The position numbers and the translations under genes are program-made. Of a stretch of DNA of 64,000 bases, positions 19,725 to 32,498 are shown piece by piece (position 1 is the stretch's first letter; each line of letters opens with the position of its first letter). The notes under the pieces are model-generated. The model was not told the origin of the DNA and ran no database searches. It worked only from the letters and a program-made list of their open reading frames with translations. The stretch is from positions 248,001-312,000 of the forward strand of contig JACCLO010000019.1 of assembly GCA_029448655.1 (NCBI GenBank). Reading direction: 5' to 3'. This DNA is from Wolfiporia cocos (Eukaryota; Basidiomycota; Agaricomycetes; Polyporales; Phaeolaceae).

Positions 19725-20273
19725 TAAGGTAGGGGACGCTAGGAACGGGCACCTTTACATAATCCAATCACGTGATAGTTCCCACGGTCAAATCCTGAGG
19801 ATTCTCCGTCGCCGTATGGTGATGTATTTCCGGAAGACATAGGGTAGGTGTAGCATGATTCAAATACAGTTTCTGTACTGCAATAATGCAGTTTAAAGCT
19901 AATCTATTGCTGTCTGCGTATGTCACTGAAGTTTACATATAAGCGCCCATCCCGGTCTGGGAACCAGGATGTTTAGACTTGCCTGATTTGTACCATCACG
20001 TGATATAACCCTAGGCTAGGTGTGGCCAAATCTCAGTGCTCCTAGGAGCCTCAAAATGTGCAGAAAAAGTCAGAACTAAAAATTTCACTTTTTTGGAAAT
20101 TGCTTGGTCAATTCTCAACATCTCAAGATTTCGCTCAATAGGATTGAAAGAGGACGTCCTTCCTATTGAAAAAATCCACAAAACGTTGCCCGTGGTCAAT
20201 GTTATTAGGGTAGTAGGTATCGGTAGCGCCTTGATTATGTAAGGGGTGCCCGTTCCTGGCGTCCTCTACCTTA
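19725..20273. mobile_element. MITE with about 40 bp terminal inverted repeats, TA target
   Basis: The left end TAAGGTAGGGGACGCTAGGA and the reverse complement of the right end (20234-20273) match over about 40 bp with a few mismatches; both continue through GAACGGGCACC to TTACATAATC. Each end abuts a TA that can be read as the duplicated target, as for Tc1/mariner-type elements. The 549 bp interior encodes no transposase. It contains CACGTGAT motifs near both ends. Confidence 0.75.
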
Positions 20274-20371
20274 TCTGCCTGCGGGCGAATTCAGAAGCAG
20301 GGCAATGGTAATGTACAGCCTTACAATCTAATCCAGATCAATCCACTGGTCCGAGGGGACGGCGCCTATTA

Positions 20372-20848
20372 ATGATGCTCATACAGCCGGTGATGTTCCC
20401 CTTCAATGCATGTTGTCCACGCATATGTCGCACGGATTGTGCATGCTTATCCCAGCACGCTCTACAGCTCTGCCAAAAGCTCATTAATTATCCATCGCTT
20501 TTCTCTCTTCCCCTCACTCCTCTGTACATTACTCAGCATGCAAAGGCGCCTCCATCGTGGCGCAGTAAACTGGGTGCCATTTCCGAGCGCCTGAGGCGTC
20601 TCCGTGGTTCGCCCGCAGAGATTGTAAGTTACGTAGGGCGTACACGATTCGCGCTCACTATTCCGCCTCGAACAGTCTCCATTATACCATATGACCCCGA
20701 ACGCACCACTGTGCAGGCAGCGCAGAGTATGTGCCAACACGCCGTATTCTCGGAAGTGGCAAACGCGCTCAAGACGACGTGTGCGGGAATCATGGTGCGT
20801 GTGAGTCGGCTGTGGCATGTCCACAGAAAGGCTTCCGGTCTAGACTAG
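20372..20848 (+). CDS. Weak hypothetical ORF
   Basis: 158 codons from ATG 20372. I do not recognise the protein. It has no domain, signal peptide or clear helix pattern. It lies just after the MITE in a gene-poor region. Codon usage is not strongly biased, so it may be chance. Confidence 0.2.
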   Translation: MMLIQPVMFPFNACCPRICRTDCACLSQHALQLCQKLINYPSLFSLPLTPLYITQHAKAPPSWRSKLGAISERLRRLRGSPAEIVSYVGRTRFALTIPPRTVSIIPYDPERTTVQAAQSMCQHAVFSEVANALKTTCAGIMVRVSRLWHVHRKASGLD

Positions 20849-23553
20849 TGCTATATCTCAAGGGACCGCTGCAGACCTAGCGAAAAGGGCGCATAAATTT
20901 CTGCGAAGGATTTCGGAACATTGATTGTAAGTCCTATCTACGGTGTTTCCGTCTTGTTGTACCGCCACATCAGATCTTATATTACTTGATTGCAGAACAC
21001 AGATAAAATCCCTTCACACCCTCGCCCTTTATCACACGGCGATCTTGTCTCATTCGAACAGGAACAGGGCATCTCGAACAATCTAGTAGTATTTTCCTAC
21101 AAGGCAACAGTGCCTGCAGAATGTCTTGCCATCTCGATATTGTTCACCAACATCCGTTTGATGATATGTAGCCGTTAACGTGGACAGCCTTCGATCTGAT
21201 TTCTCAGCGGCGGATGAAAGTTGTTCTGCGTGAGCATTTCAGTCTCTCGACTTTCTAGAATTCTCACGAATTATTGAATTAATAGAATCGTCCTTGATAG
21301 TGCTGCGGCAATGGTGAGGTGCCTTTCACCTAAGGTAGACTGTCGGGTTGTCACTTGAGGTAGCAGTGCCGACATTCCAGGTCACCTCAAGGTACTTTGA
21401 GTTGCCTCGGTGAACTTGCAGTTCGAGGCCACCATGATAAGAGCTGTAGAACATCGGCATCCTGAGTGACCGCAAACCGACGCCACCTTCAGTTATCTTG
21501 AGGTGATATTGATGTACCTGGAGGAGACTAGAGGTGACATTGCCATCACCTCGAGGTAATCTTCACGTTAAATTCCTGTAGCATTGAAGTTCTGAATAGG
21601 AACCCCGAAGAGAGAGTGTAAGTGTCATTGGCCAATACTTGCCCATATCACAAAGGTAGATCCTCCGCAGATCTACATACCGACGTGTGCTCAGTAACTG
21701 TTGACAGACTCATTAGACAGTTTTCGCGAGGCTATGAAGCATCACCGCGGCTTGTGGGACAATTCTTGGCTGCGGCTCTCAGCCAAGTGGAGCAGACGAT
21801 CGAGAATCATCGGCGCCTAGGCCGTTGCGAAAGCTCTATAGCCGAACTTCGATGAAATCGCTTCTCACTCAACCCCATAGGTTGAGCGATGAGCGCTCTA
21901 CTCAAATGTACAGTTCTTCTTCCGATTTGCTGGCCATCCGTCCTCGTTCACAGAAAATCCTGTTAGTTTCTGGCAAAAGATACGGTGACTATGTGACAGC
22001 CATGTGAGGCGTGCCGAGAATGACAATACTTCTAGTTATGGGCTATGGATAAGCTGGGGATTGAAGAAGCGTTTTCAGGGTTCGAGACACCGGCAATGCA
22101 CAAACCGTCAACGAAACATGCGGCGGCTGTGTTATTTGTCACCCGAAATAGCGAAGCAAGGAATCGGCAGAAGACAAAGATCGCCAGAGAGATCGGGTCA
22201 GTTCAGCGCATCCACGATCTCTTACGCCATATGCCAGCGAGGTAACAAACCTGATGTTGAAAGTAAATATTCATAATCGGAGTTACCATTCAATGTTATA
22301 ATTTGATACGTTTGCTTGGAGTAGTTCCATATGCCACCGTAGCCGACATTCTCCCTGATGTCTGAAGTACATACTACGTATGGGCGCAAACCGGTGCATT
22401 TGTGAAGAGAAGAACCAGTGTTCTGATCAGGAACACGGCCAGAGCCTGCGTCCATATACTCATGGCCCGATCAACATCATCTAGTGATGGCGTTCGCCGA
22501 CTGCATTCGTGATATCTTGACATCAATGGATTGGTTTCAACCCTGCAGTTGTTCGAACCCAGCTGACATACCATCATATCCACAGGTGCCCAACAGGTGT
22601 CGCCGGCAAGCTGTATATGATTCAGCATGTGCGACCTTCTCCGAGTCGGTTGCTAGCCTTTGAACAAGCTGTTTTTGGTCATGATCAGCTGCGAGTGATT
22701 CCAGAAAATGAGGTTGATTTGATATTGGATTCGGTGTGGAAGGTGAACGGATAGCAGCTTAATAGCGATCTCAGTCCAGAAAACAAGCCATACCGTGCTC
22801 ACTAATCTCGCAAGTTGCACGATTGTCCACGCTCATCTGGGACCCTTGCAGGAACTGAACCATACCTTGATGATTCGAAGACTCTGCCAATGCGCTACCA
22901 CATGCGTTGACCAGCAGGAAAGCGACCCGCCCGGGGAACACGCGCATGTTCATTTCAGGTTCATAGTCGCCACTCCCAGTAGTCATATCACATCTAACTC
23001 ACACCGCATCATCGAATTAGATCCACTACACACTACAGCATGAAGCACACGCCACATACCACCTTTGCGTATGATTATTCTGGCAGCTGTTGAAGGTCAG
23101 GCCGAGTCTACTCGGTGCGGCCACTGACAACGTGTACTTGCATCATTGACTACTACCTTCCGGTTATGAGAGATAAATGCCATTATCTGCAAAGGTACCA
23201 GCGTGCATTGCACGTCGATCCTTAGTGGCACGATCCCAAAGAAAGAGATAAGTTGGGATATAGTATTGCTACATTTCCAAGCGACGCTGACTTCTACTCT
23301 TCGCGTGAAGACTACTATTTAGTGCTCATGAACTTTGACTTATCAACACGTTTCAGTGTACTATTACGAACACAGATCGCATCAGCAGTGAGGCCCTTGA
23401 GGTTGCCGGATATGGATGACCCCACCAAGACACACTGCCTGCACCGAGGTACTTAAGGCCTGCTTCTTGAATACTCGGGGTTGAGCTCCAGTTCCTGACG
23501 CTCTTTTTTGAACAGACACCATCCGATACAAGCAGTATTATATTTTCTGAGAT

Positions 23554-24357
23554 ATGTATTGTGGCCCTACTTTTACCTCTCTTTATGGTTCACTACCTCA
23601 TGCACCTAACCTGGATATTATTACGATGCCGCGATTCATGTGCAACTGCCCAGGGTATGCGCGGCTCCATGTTGGCGACCTTAATTCAACAATGCTTACG
23701 TCCTTCAGAGATCTGATTTCATCGCAAGCGGGCATTCATGAAGCTCATGCTTCTGCCGCCGACAATTTAACTGCAGACGTTGGTTACTTTGACGTATTGT
23801 GAGCTTCATTTGCCTGCAATACATGTAGAGCTCAGTTTAACACCAGTCCCTGCCGGAATAGTAACCCCAACGTTGCCGCACTGTTTCCTGTACCGCCCTT
23901 CGGGGCTTCTACCGCCGCTCCCTTGACACAAGCCCCGCTCCTACATGATAATGTACACGCGATCAGATACGTCCCTGACGTATTACACGACTCTTCCGGC
24001 CGGCCCGTACATGCACGAGTGTCGACACAAGGCGTCGACTGCAAATGGGGCGCAACATGCGGTCACCATCTGGCAAACCCTAATGCGGGCAGCATCGGGC
24101 GTCATATCAGAGAATACCACTTCCACGAACATATTAGCCCACAGTGGCAGGACAGAGCTCGCGGACCGTGCCAGTGGTGGGACAATAACGGAATTTGCGG
24201 AAAAACGGTCCTTTACGGCGGGCTTGGCAAGCACGTTGCTACCGTGCACGTCCAGAGCACCATCCGCGAATGCCCGCGGTGCCATAGGAAACTCTCGAGG
24301 ATCGACTCGCTCAGGCGGCACGAGCGCTACCACTGCCGCACACGCCGGGTGACATAA
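23554..24357 (+). CDS. Putative C2H2 zinc-finger protein
   Basis: The C-terminal coding part (about 23836-24357) has three zinc-finger-like units: CKWGATC followed by GRHIREYH, CQWWDNNGICGK followed by LGKHVATVH, and a classical finger CPRCHRKLSRIDSLRRHERYH. The protein is probably a nuclear DNA-binding factor. The 5' part is less sure. A frame from ATG 23554 (82 codons, with MPRFMCNCPGY) leads to the finger frame if a short intron near 23794-23835 is removed; no strong donor was found. A start in the second exon is also possible. Similar small, three-finger proteins are common in Agaricomycetes. Confidence 0.6.
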
Positions 24358-24743
24358 GCGGCGCACCCGGCTTCTGGATCGCGCCTGCCGTTGGAGCTAG
24401 TATATGAACTTTGTTCATTCCCCTGCGATTGGGCTGGAGCGGTGTACGGGTAATCGGTTGCGTCTCAAGAGGTGTCTTGTGTACGAGTCGGAGTTTTTAT
24501 TGTGCACGGACTGCCTGCGCTCTGCTATTCATTATGGATGCCAGTCATCTTGAACTATTAGATATTGGACTCGAGCTCTCATATTTACGTCCGTCAGTGC
24601 TTCGGCTGCTTTTGTATAAACTTCGTCGCGCAATCACATCGGTGATCCTCTTTGACAGATAGTATACAACATCAAATTTCTACTCGGCAATAGTATGGGA
24701 CATACATACACAACGCTGGTCCAGCATACGCAATCACGATGGA

Positions 24744-25857
24744 TTATGCAACAGCAATGGGTGGCGCGACGTTGGCTGGTGCAGAGCTAGCCCTCGACAG
24801 CGCCTCCAAGCGCTTCTTCTCATCCTCCAACATCTTCTGCTGCAATGCCACCCGCCGTGGCACAACGCGCCGCCTCTCAGTGGTGGGCTTGAACTCGAAC
24901 CTGTCGACGCCGAGCGCCTTGAGCGTCTTGAGCTCGACCAAGCTGTACTCGCTCGGATCGTCGCGCGCAAAGTTGAACGGCTCCTTGAGCCCCACGGGCG
25001 GGTTCGTGATGACGCGCACCTCGCGGAGGTGGTTCTTCGACGCGGTGTGCAGCATGAGCGGGTGCAGGAGCACGACGTCGCCAACCTCGCCGGAGACCTC
25101 CACGAAGCGCTTGCAGCGCTTGACCTCCTTCAGGTGCGACCAGTAGTGGGGGTCGTCCTGCGGCTCCGCGGCGGTCGTCGTCGACGGCGTGAACGAGAGG
25201 CCGGTGGGCAGGACGCCCTCCGGGTGCGCGGCGAGGTAGGGCGCGATGAGGTCGATGCCGTCGGGCGAGATGAACGTGCCCCCGCCGCGCGGCTTGATGT
25301 CCGAGAAGAGCGGGATCACGAGCAGCGCCTGCTCGGGCGAGTCGAGGAAGTGCACGAAGAAGTCCCCGTCGACGTGCCAGTTGTCCAGGTCCTGCGGCGC
25401 GATGTGCTTGTCCGGCCCCTCGAGCTCCGGCGTGCCCAGGTTCACGATGAAGCTGTCGCCCCAGGTGCTGCTCGCCTCGTCGATGCGTTCCTCACCGCCG
25501 AGGAGGTCCTTCATCGCATCCCAGGCCTGTACTGGTGGTCAGGTCGCACCGCAAACTGATTGATGGTAACGTACCTTGGGCGCGAACGTCGAAACCGCCT
25601 CGCGCTTGTGCCACGGCATGTGGATGCGTTCACGGTCCCATGTCGATTTGTCGTTGGGATCGAGCGCGAGGCGCGTCCACATATCCTTCGTCCATTCAGC
25701 CGCCTTCTCGCGAGTGAAGGCCTGCTTGAGGATGATGTAGCCGTTCTCCATGAAAAAGTCGACCTGCTCCTCTACATCCGCGCATGAGACGACTCGTCGC
25801 GTCAGCAGGCTACTAGCGGCTAGACCTACGCGTCAGGTACTTGAATTGCTTGGCCAT
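24744..25857 (-). CDS. Phytanoyl-CoA dioxygenase (PhyH) family protein
   Basis: Three minus-strand exons, 25830-25857, 25575-25771 and 24744-25526, encode 335 aa. An Fe(II)/2-oxoglutarate-dependent oxygenase: the HxD iron ligand is in DNWHVDGDFFVHFLDSPEQ, the distal His in VLLHPLMLHTAS, and the 2-oxoglutarate Arg candidate a little downstream (LREVRVITNPP). The N-terminus KYLTQEQVDFFMENGYIILK is the typical PhyH opening; it requires the 28 nt first exon. The distal part has the basic helix TERRRVVPRRVALQQ. The substrate is not predictable. Related fungal proteins act in lipid or secondary metabolism, but nothing nearby indicates a cluster. Confidence 0.9.
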
Positions 25858-25993
25858 GATGGATGCTCGCTGGTGGCTCGATCGGCGCTGTGGGGTGAAG
25901 CTGCTGAGGCAGGCTCGAAGATCCTTGCGCGGGCGCACATCATTTATCTTGTCAGCTGCGGGGAATGTTCGGTACCTTCCTCAGAAATCGGGG

Positions 25994-26470
25994 TCATATG
26001 CTGTGTGCTGGGAGGTAGAACATGGGTCTCATGAGCAGACGGTTGGGAGAGACAAAGTCCTCGAGGAGACCGAGGGCAAGGGTCTCGACGGATGGATGAG
26101 CCTTGGAGCAGGAGAGATCCCGGCGGATGTCCGCGTAGATGATCACGGGGTATGACCGCGATTTGTCGCCGCAGTAGGCTATCTCGGGTTGCCACAACCT
26201 ACCGAGCATGCGCGGCGCGACGCACAGCATATCAACGGGCTCGGACGCTAGGTCAAGTGTCACGATGTGAAGGGTAAATCGCGGGGACTCATCGGACAGC
26301 ATGCGCTGGTTGCGGAGCCGACTGGACATGCGATCAGGACCATCTGAAGATTCATTGAAAGCACCCGCCGGATCGCGAGATGATCTTGCGAGCCAATTCA
26401 GCTGCCACCTGCCTTGGTCACCACTCTTCACGACTTGACTTCGTGTGCCGCGAAGCACGGAGATACGCAC
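25994..26470 (-). CDS. Possible hypothetical protein
   Basis: 158 codons on the minus strand, upstream of the PhyH gene and in the same orientation. The sequence looks protein-like (FTLHIVTLDLASEPVDM, LALGLLEDFVSPNRLL) but I do not recognise a family. Exons may be missing at either end. It could also be chance. Confidence 0.3.
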   Translation of the reverse strand: MRISVLRGTRSQVVKSGDQGRWQLNWLARSSRDPAGAFNESSDGPDRMSSRLRNQRMLSDESPRFTLHIVTLDLASEPVDMLCVAPRMLGRLWQPEIAYCGDKSRSYPVIIYADIRRDLSCSKAHPSVETLALGLLEDFVSPNRLLMRPMFYLPAHSI

Positions 26471-26649
26471 GGTATCTGGATTCGCGAGCAGATGAACGTG
26501 GCTTGGATTCCTGATACAGAATGCGACATGTTACATAGTTGATGACGGAGAGCAGAATACAACACAACACCTGAGAAGCGTATCATGAGCATATACGTCC
26601 GTATCACGCAAAAGACACCACGCACAGCTCCAATACGAGACATGCATCC

Positions 26650-27071
26650 TCAGGCGGCGGCCTTGATGGCAGCGTCATCGAACGGATCGCCAAACTCTGC
26701 GCGCACGTATTAGTGATCCAAGCCTCACGCACACCCATGACCCGCCACTCACGGCTGCGCAAGGTCTCGACGACGTGCGAGTCGACCGGCTCGTCCTTCG
26801 ACCGTGTCGTCCCAGGCTCCCTCGTGCCGCCGCTCTCCCATATCCCGTCGTACGCGCCGCGCCGAGCGGCCTCCTCGCGCCGCCTGCTCTTCGGGTCGCG
26901 CGTGCTCGAGCTGGGGCCGTGCGGCCCCCGCCGCTTGTTGCCCATACCGCCCATGCTAAACAAGGTCTCCACGAAGGATCGATTGGATAAGCCGCGGGAC
27001 GAGGTCTCCTCGAACATCTGCTGGTCATTGTCGGTGTCGCTGGAAGAGTCGGGGTCGTTTGGGGAGTGCAT
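26650..27071 (-). CDS. Small charged hypothetical protein
   Basis: Two exons, 26753-27071 and 26650-26696, encode 121 aa. The N-terminus is acidic (SPNDPDSSSDTDNDQQMFEE). It is followed by SNRSFVETLFSMGGMGNKRR, a basic stretch DPKSRRREEAARR and a C-terminus LRSQFGDPFDDAAIKAAA. The intron is restored by phase and gives an in-frame stop. It is divergent from the KHE-related gene, with only 99 bp between start codons. I do not recognise the family; a nuclear location is plausible from the basic stretch. Confidence 0.65.
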
Positions 27072-27170
27072 CGTGTGTGTGGTGGTGGGATGAGGCGAGG
27101 CGAGGAGGGTGGCGATGTGTATGTGGGCGCCCGCGACGCGTTGGTGCACGTGCAGACGCGTGCCAGTAAT

Positions 27171-28363
27171 ATGACGCGCGCGCCGAGCTCGCTCGTTTGC
27201 CGCTACACGCTCATGTCGCTCGCAGCAGGCGCAAAACGCTCCGTGCGCATCATCGCGCTGCCGCTCGCGACGCCTGCGCCCGGCGCGGCGCACACGTCCT
27301 CGGAGCACCTCACGTACTACCACTTTGTGACCCCGCCACCGCCCGCGAACAGGGCGAACAGCCTGACGAACCGAATAACGACAAAGGCCGCGGAGCTGTG
27401 GGCGAGCTTTGGCAACGCGCCCGAGGGACACTGGAAGGTGCGTGTCGGGCGCCGGCGCATCCCCGCACAGCTCACGCGGACGCAGCGGAGGACGTTCCTC
27501 TACGGCGAGCGGCTCATCGACCGAGCGCTGGACTTTGAGGAGCTCGCGCTCAAGTCCTTCGACACGTCCCTCGGGCCCAAGCTCCTCCCGCTCAGCCGCA
27601 CGGAGAAGACCAAGCCCGCGCAGCGCGCCCTGGTCAGTACCCCGCGTGCGCCCCGCTGCCTGCCCCTCCGTTGACGCAGCACCGCCCGCCCGCCCGCCCG
27701 CCCGACCCGCCCTCGCCCGCCGCGCGCACAGATCCCGCTCGTGTACCCGCCCTCCGCGTGCGCGTCGCCGCTCCCGCCCCTGCGCGCGCTCCTCGCGAAG
27801 CGCACCCCGCGCCACCGCAAGGGCGCGCTCGTCTGGGCCGCCGTCGCGCCCCTCACGACGCCGATCATGCTCATCCGTGCGTCGCCCGCCTCCCGTGCCG
27901 CGCCCGCGCGCTGACGCGCCGACGTGCCCAGCGCTCGTCCCCAACTTCCCCTTCTTCTTCTGCGCCTGGCGCGCGTGGTCGCACTACCAGGGTCCGTCCC
28001 GCGCCCCCCCGGCCCCGCCCGCACTGACCCCACGCAGCGTTCAAGGCGTCGCAGTACCTCGAGCGGTTCCTCGCCCAGGGCGACATCCGCCCCGAGGAGA
28101 GCGCCGCGCTCGACGCGGTCTACGCCGCGCACGCGCCCGCGGCACAGGACGAGAAGGTGAGCGCGGACGCGTGCGAGACGCCGCCCCCGCCCGGTGCGGG
28201 CGCGTGCGAGACGGGCCCGGCGAGGGCGCATCTGCTGCTCACGCGCGCAGCGGTGCCCGCGCTCGAGCGCGCGCTGGAGATCCCGCCCGGGTCGAGCTTC
28301 GCGGCGGACGTGTATCGTGCGCTCGAGCAGGCGCGCCTGCGGCTCGACGCGAAGGGGCGGTAG
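27171..28363 (+). CDS. Mitochondrial K+-H+ exchange-related protein (KHE1 family)
   Basis: Four exons, 27171-27632, 27732-27876, 27932-27991 and 28038-28363, encode 330 aa. Conserved pieces include SVRIIALPL, SSEHLTYYHFVTPP, ELWASFGNAPEGHWKVRV, the hydrophobic ALVWAAVAPLTTPIMLI and VPNFPFFFCAWRAWSHY followed by ASQYLERFLAQGDI. This is the pattern of the Mit_KHE1 family (yeast YDL183C type), inner-membrane proteins linked to mitochondrial potassium/proton exchange. ATG 27213 is an alternative start, closer to the conserved IIALPL block. Introns are GC-rich and short. The last exon keeps an Ala/Pro-rich insertion before LLLTRAAVPALERAL. Confidence 0.8.
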
Positions 28364-28516
28364 GGCGTGTGGGACGCGCGCGGGTGTAGACCATCACACG
28401 GATACGAGGTACTTGCGGCGCGGCGCATTATGTATCGTACAGGTAGTGTACAATATGCACAAGAAGACAGACGGTATATGCAGACTGGTGATGGCAAGCG
28501 TAGAATGTAAGCGATG

Positions 28517-30037
28517 CTATGGCGGCGTGCCCTGCGAGCCCTCGTCGGACGAGAGGCTCCCCTCGCCCTCCGTCGACTCGGGACCGTCCTCCTCGTCGAG
28601 CACGCTCCCGTCGTCCTCCTCCTCGTCCTCCTCGTCGTTGCGGTACCACACCATCTGCTCGTGGCCGCGGCGCGCGTCGAGCTCGAGCTTCATGCGGACC
28701 GTGTCGGGGTCGCGGGAGCGCTCGTGGACGCACCACAGGGCGATGGGGCGGCGGGCTCGGCGGCGGAGGTCGGCGAGGTCGGCGAGCTTGGCGCCGGGGA
28801 CGCCGGCGACGCGGAGGGTGTGGAGGCCGGGGAGGAGGACGGCGGGGCCGGGGAGGGGCTCGAGGAGGACGTCGAACGCGCCGGGGCGCATGGCGGCAAA
28901 GTTGGCGGCGAGGGTGCGCAAGGCGGGGGTGCGGGCGAGGAGGCGGCGCCAGGCGGCGGGAGCGCAGGGCGTGAGAGCGGCGATGGTGAGGGCGTCGAGG
29001 GCGGGGAAGAAGGACGGGACGTCGGGGGCGTCGGAGACGGGCGGGGCGTAGGGGAGGGTGGGGTCGAGGAGGGAGCCGGGCGGGAGCTCGGGCGAGGGGT
29101 GGGCGAGGAGGTCGACGAGGGGCGTAAAGTCTTGGGCGGCGTCCTCCTGGGAGGGGTCGAGCTCGAGCTCGAGGGCGCGGACACAGGGCGCGTCGAGGGT
29201 GCGGAGGAGGGCGCAGACGTAGGGCGTGTCGAGGTCGACGAGGCGGAGGTCGGTGAGGGCAGGGAGGGGGATCTTGCCGGCGGGGAGGGCCCAGGGGGCG
29301 GCGCGGGCGCGGGGGCCGGAGTAGTGGAGGGAGAGGCGGCGGAGGGCGGGGGAGGCGTGGAGGACGGCGGACCAGCGGTCAAAGGGGATGCGGACGTCGT
29401 CGGAGTGGATGCCGAGCTCGAGCTCGGTGAGGCGGCAGAGGAAGGGGCTGGCGGACTCGGCCCACTGGATGTTGACGCCGATGAGGGAGAGGCGGGCGAG
29501 GCTGGGGAGGTTGCCGTTGAAGACGACGACGGGGGGCGGGCCGATGGCGGTGTAGAGGCGCTCGGGGCTGCCCCAGTCCTCGATGTGCCAGAGCTCGAGG
29601 TGGACGAGGGCGGGGGCGGGGCCGCAGGTGGAGAGGACGGCGCGGGCGTGGGCCTTGCAGACGAGGTCGCGGACGCGGAGGACGAAGGAGCGCCAGCGGT
29701 GGATGTGGGGGGTGAGGGCGGCGAAGACGAGGAGGAACTCGGTGCGGAAGATGGTGAGGCCGGGCTCGTGGTCGGACTCTGCGACGGACTCGACGAGGAG
29801 GTGGACGGGGAGGCGGGCGGAGCGGGCGAGGAAGACGCGGGCGCGGGCGATGTGGGGCACGGTGCTGACGGCGATGTGGGTCCAGAGGGCGGGGGCGCGG
29901 AGGGCGACGGCGCGCCAGTGGGCGCAGACGTGGGAGGCGAGGACGCCGAAGGGGACGCGCGCGTGGACGTCGAGCTGGGCGCCGAGGTCGAGGATGCGGG
30001 CGAGGAGCTCGACGGGGAGGGACGCGATGGACGTCAT
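28517..30037 (-). CDS. F-box protein, LRR-like
   Basis: One open exon of 506 codons. The F-box opens immediately (SIASLPVELLARILDLGA, then HVCAHWRAVALRAPALWTHI). It is followed by leucine-rich, imperfectly repeated segments (LARLSLIGVNI, LRRLSLHYSG, LTDLRLVDLDTPYV, ALRTLAANFAAM, LHTLRVAGV) and a highly acidic tail (DEEDEEEDDGS). The expected role is substrate recognition in an SCF ubiquitin ligase. ATG 30124 is a possible upstream start; I prefer 30037 because the F-box begins right after it. Extreme GC at third positions gives long false frames on the other strand. Confidence 0.85.
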   Translation of the reverse strand: MTSIASLPVELLARILDLGAQLDVHARVPFGVLASHVCAHWRAVALRAPALWTHIAVSTVPHIARARVFLARSARLPVHLLVESVAESDHEPGLTIFRTEFLLVFAALTPHIHRWRSFVLRVRDLVCKAHARAVLSTCGPAPALVHLELWHIEDWGSPERLYTAIGPPPVVVFNGNLPSLARLSLIGVNIQWAESASPFLCRLTELELGIHSDDVRIPFDRWSAVLHASPALRRLSLHYSGPRARAAPWALPAGKIPLPALTDLRLVDLDTPYVCALLRTLDAPCVRALELELDPSQEDAAQDFTPLVDLLAHPSPELPPGSLLDPTLPYAPPVSDAPDVPSFFPALDALTIAALTPCAPAAWRRLLARTPALRTLAANFAAMRPGAFDVLLEPLPGPAVLLPGLHTLRVAGVPGAKLADLADLRRRARRPIALWCVHERSRDPDTVRMKLELDARRGHEQMVWYRNDEEDEEEDDGSVLDEEDGPESTEGEGSLSSDEGSQGTPP

Positions 30038-30398
30038 GCGGGCGCAGGGAGAGGGCGGGCGGGCGGAGGGAGCGAGCGGGGAGCGCAGAGTCGCCTTCGG
30101 GAGGCGTGCTTCGGGGCGAACCATCGTGGATGCGCTTTGAGCCTGGGACGCGCTTTGAGCATGCTTGGTGCGTGGATGCGCTCTGCTCTCAAATGGATGC
30201 GCCTCTCGACAAATGGGAGCGAGCTCGATCCGCCATCCGCCGCTAGTCCACACCCGGAGGGCCCATTGCCCGCAGCGGAGTGGCGGAGTTGCTCGCGGCG
30301 CTTCGGCCGGGTAATGCCGGAGCGTGACCAGGCTCGCGGCTAGTCGGTTCCTTCCGGTTCTAGCAGCTTCGATCACCCGACGATCTCCCCGCTCATAA

Positions 30399-32364
<1,966 letters not shown>

Positions 32365-32498
32365 GTGTACGACCTTGTCAAAAGTATTTCATCGCATCTA
32401 GCTGTGTATCGTGCAACATTGTAATCGACCCGTGCATACTGACAATGACAACCCCACTCATAGCCTTGCAGCGCGTGCGTATCCATAGACTAGTAATG

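Larger units (their letters stand above)
18934..23553. other. Gene-poor stretch (4.6 kb)
   Basis: AT-richer than its surroundings. It holds a 27 bp tandem duplication (19595-19648), a TA-flanked inverted-repeat element (19725-20273), one weak ORF (20372-20848) and a cluster of CACCTNNAGGTA-like motifs (about 21325-21560). Nothing else could be supported. Confidence 0.55.

Noticed and set aside
26604..27944. 446-codon minus-strand open frame
   Set aside because: Arg/Gly/Ala low-complexity shadow of the GC-rich KHE-related gene; only its end coincides with the real small gene at 26650-27071.
28514..30343. 609-codon plus-strand open frame, Gly/Glu-rich
   Set aside because: It is antisense to the F-box gene. 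Its composition (GEEGEEG runs) is what extreme GC3 on the other strand produces. No domain.
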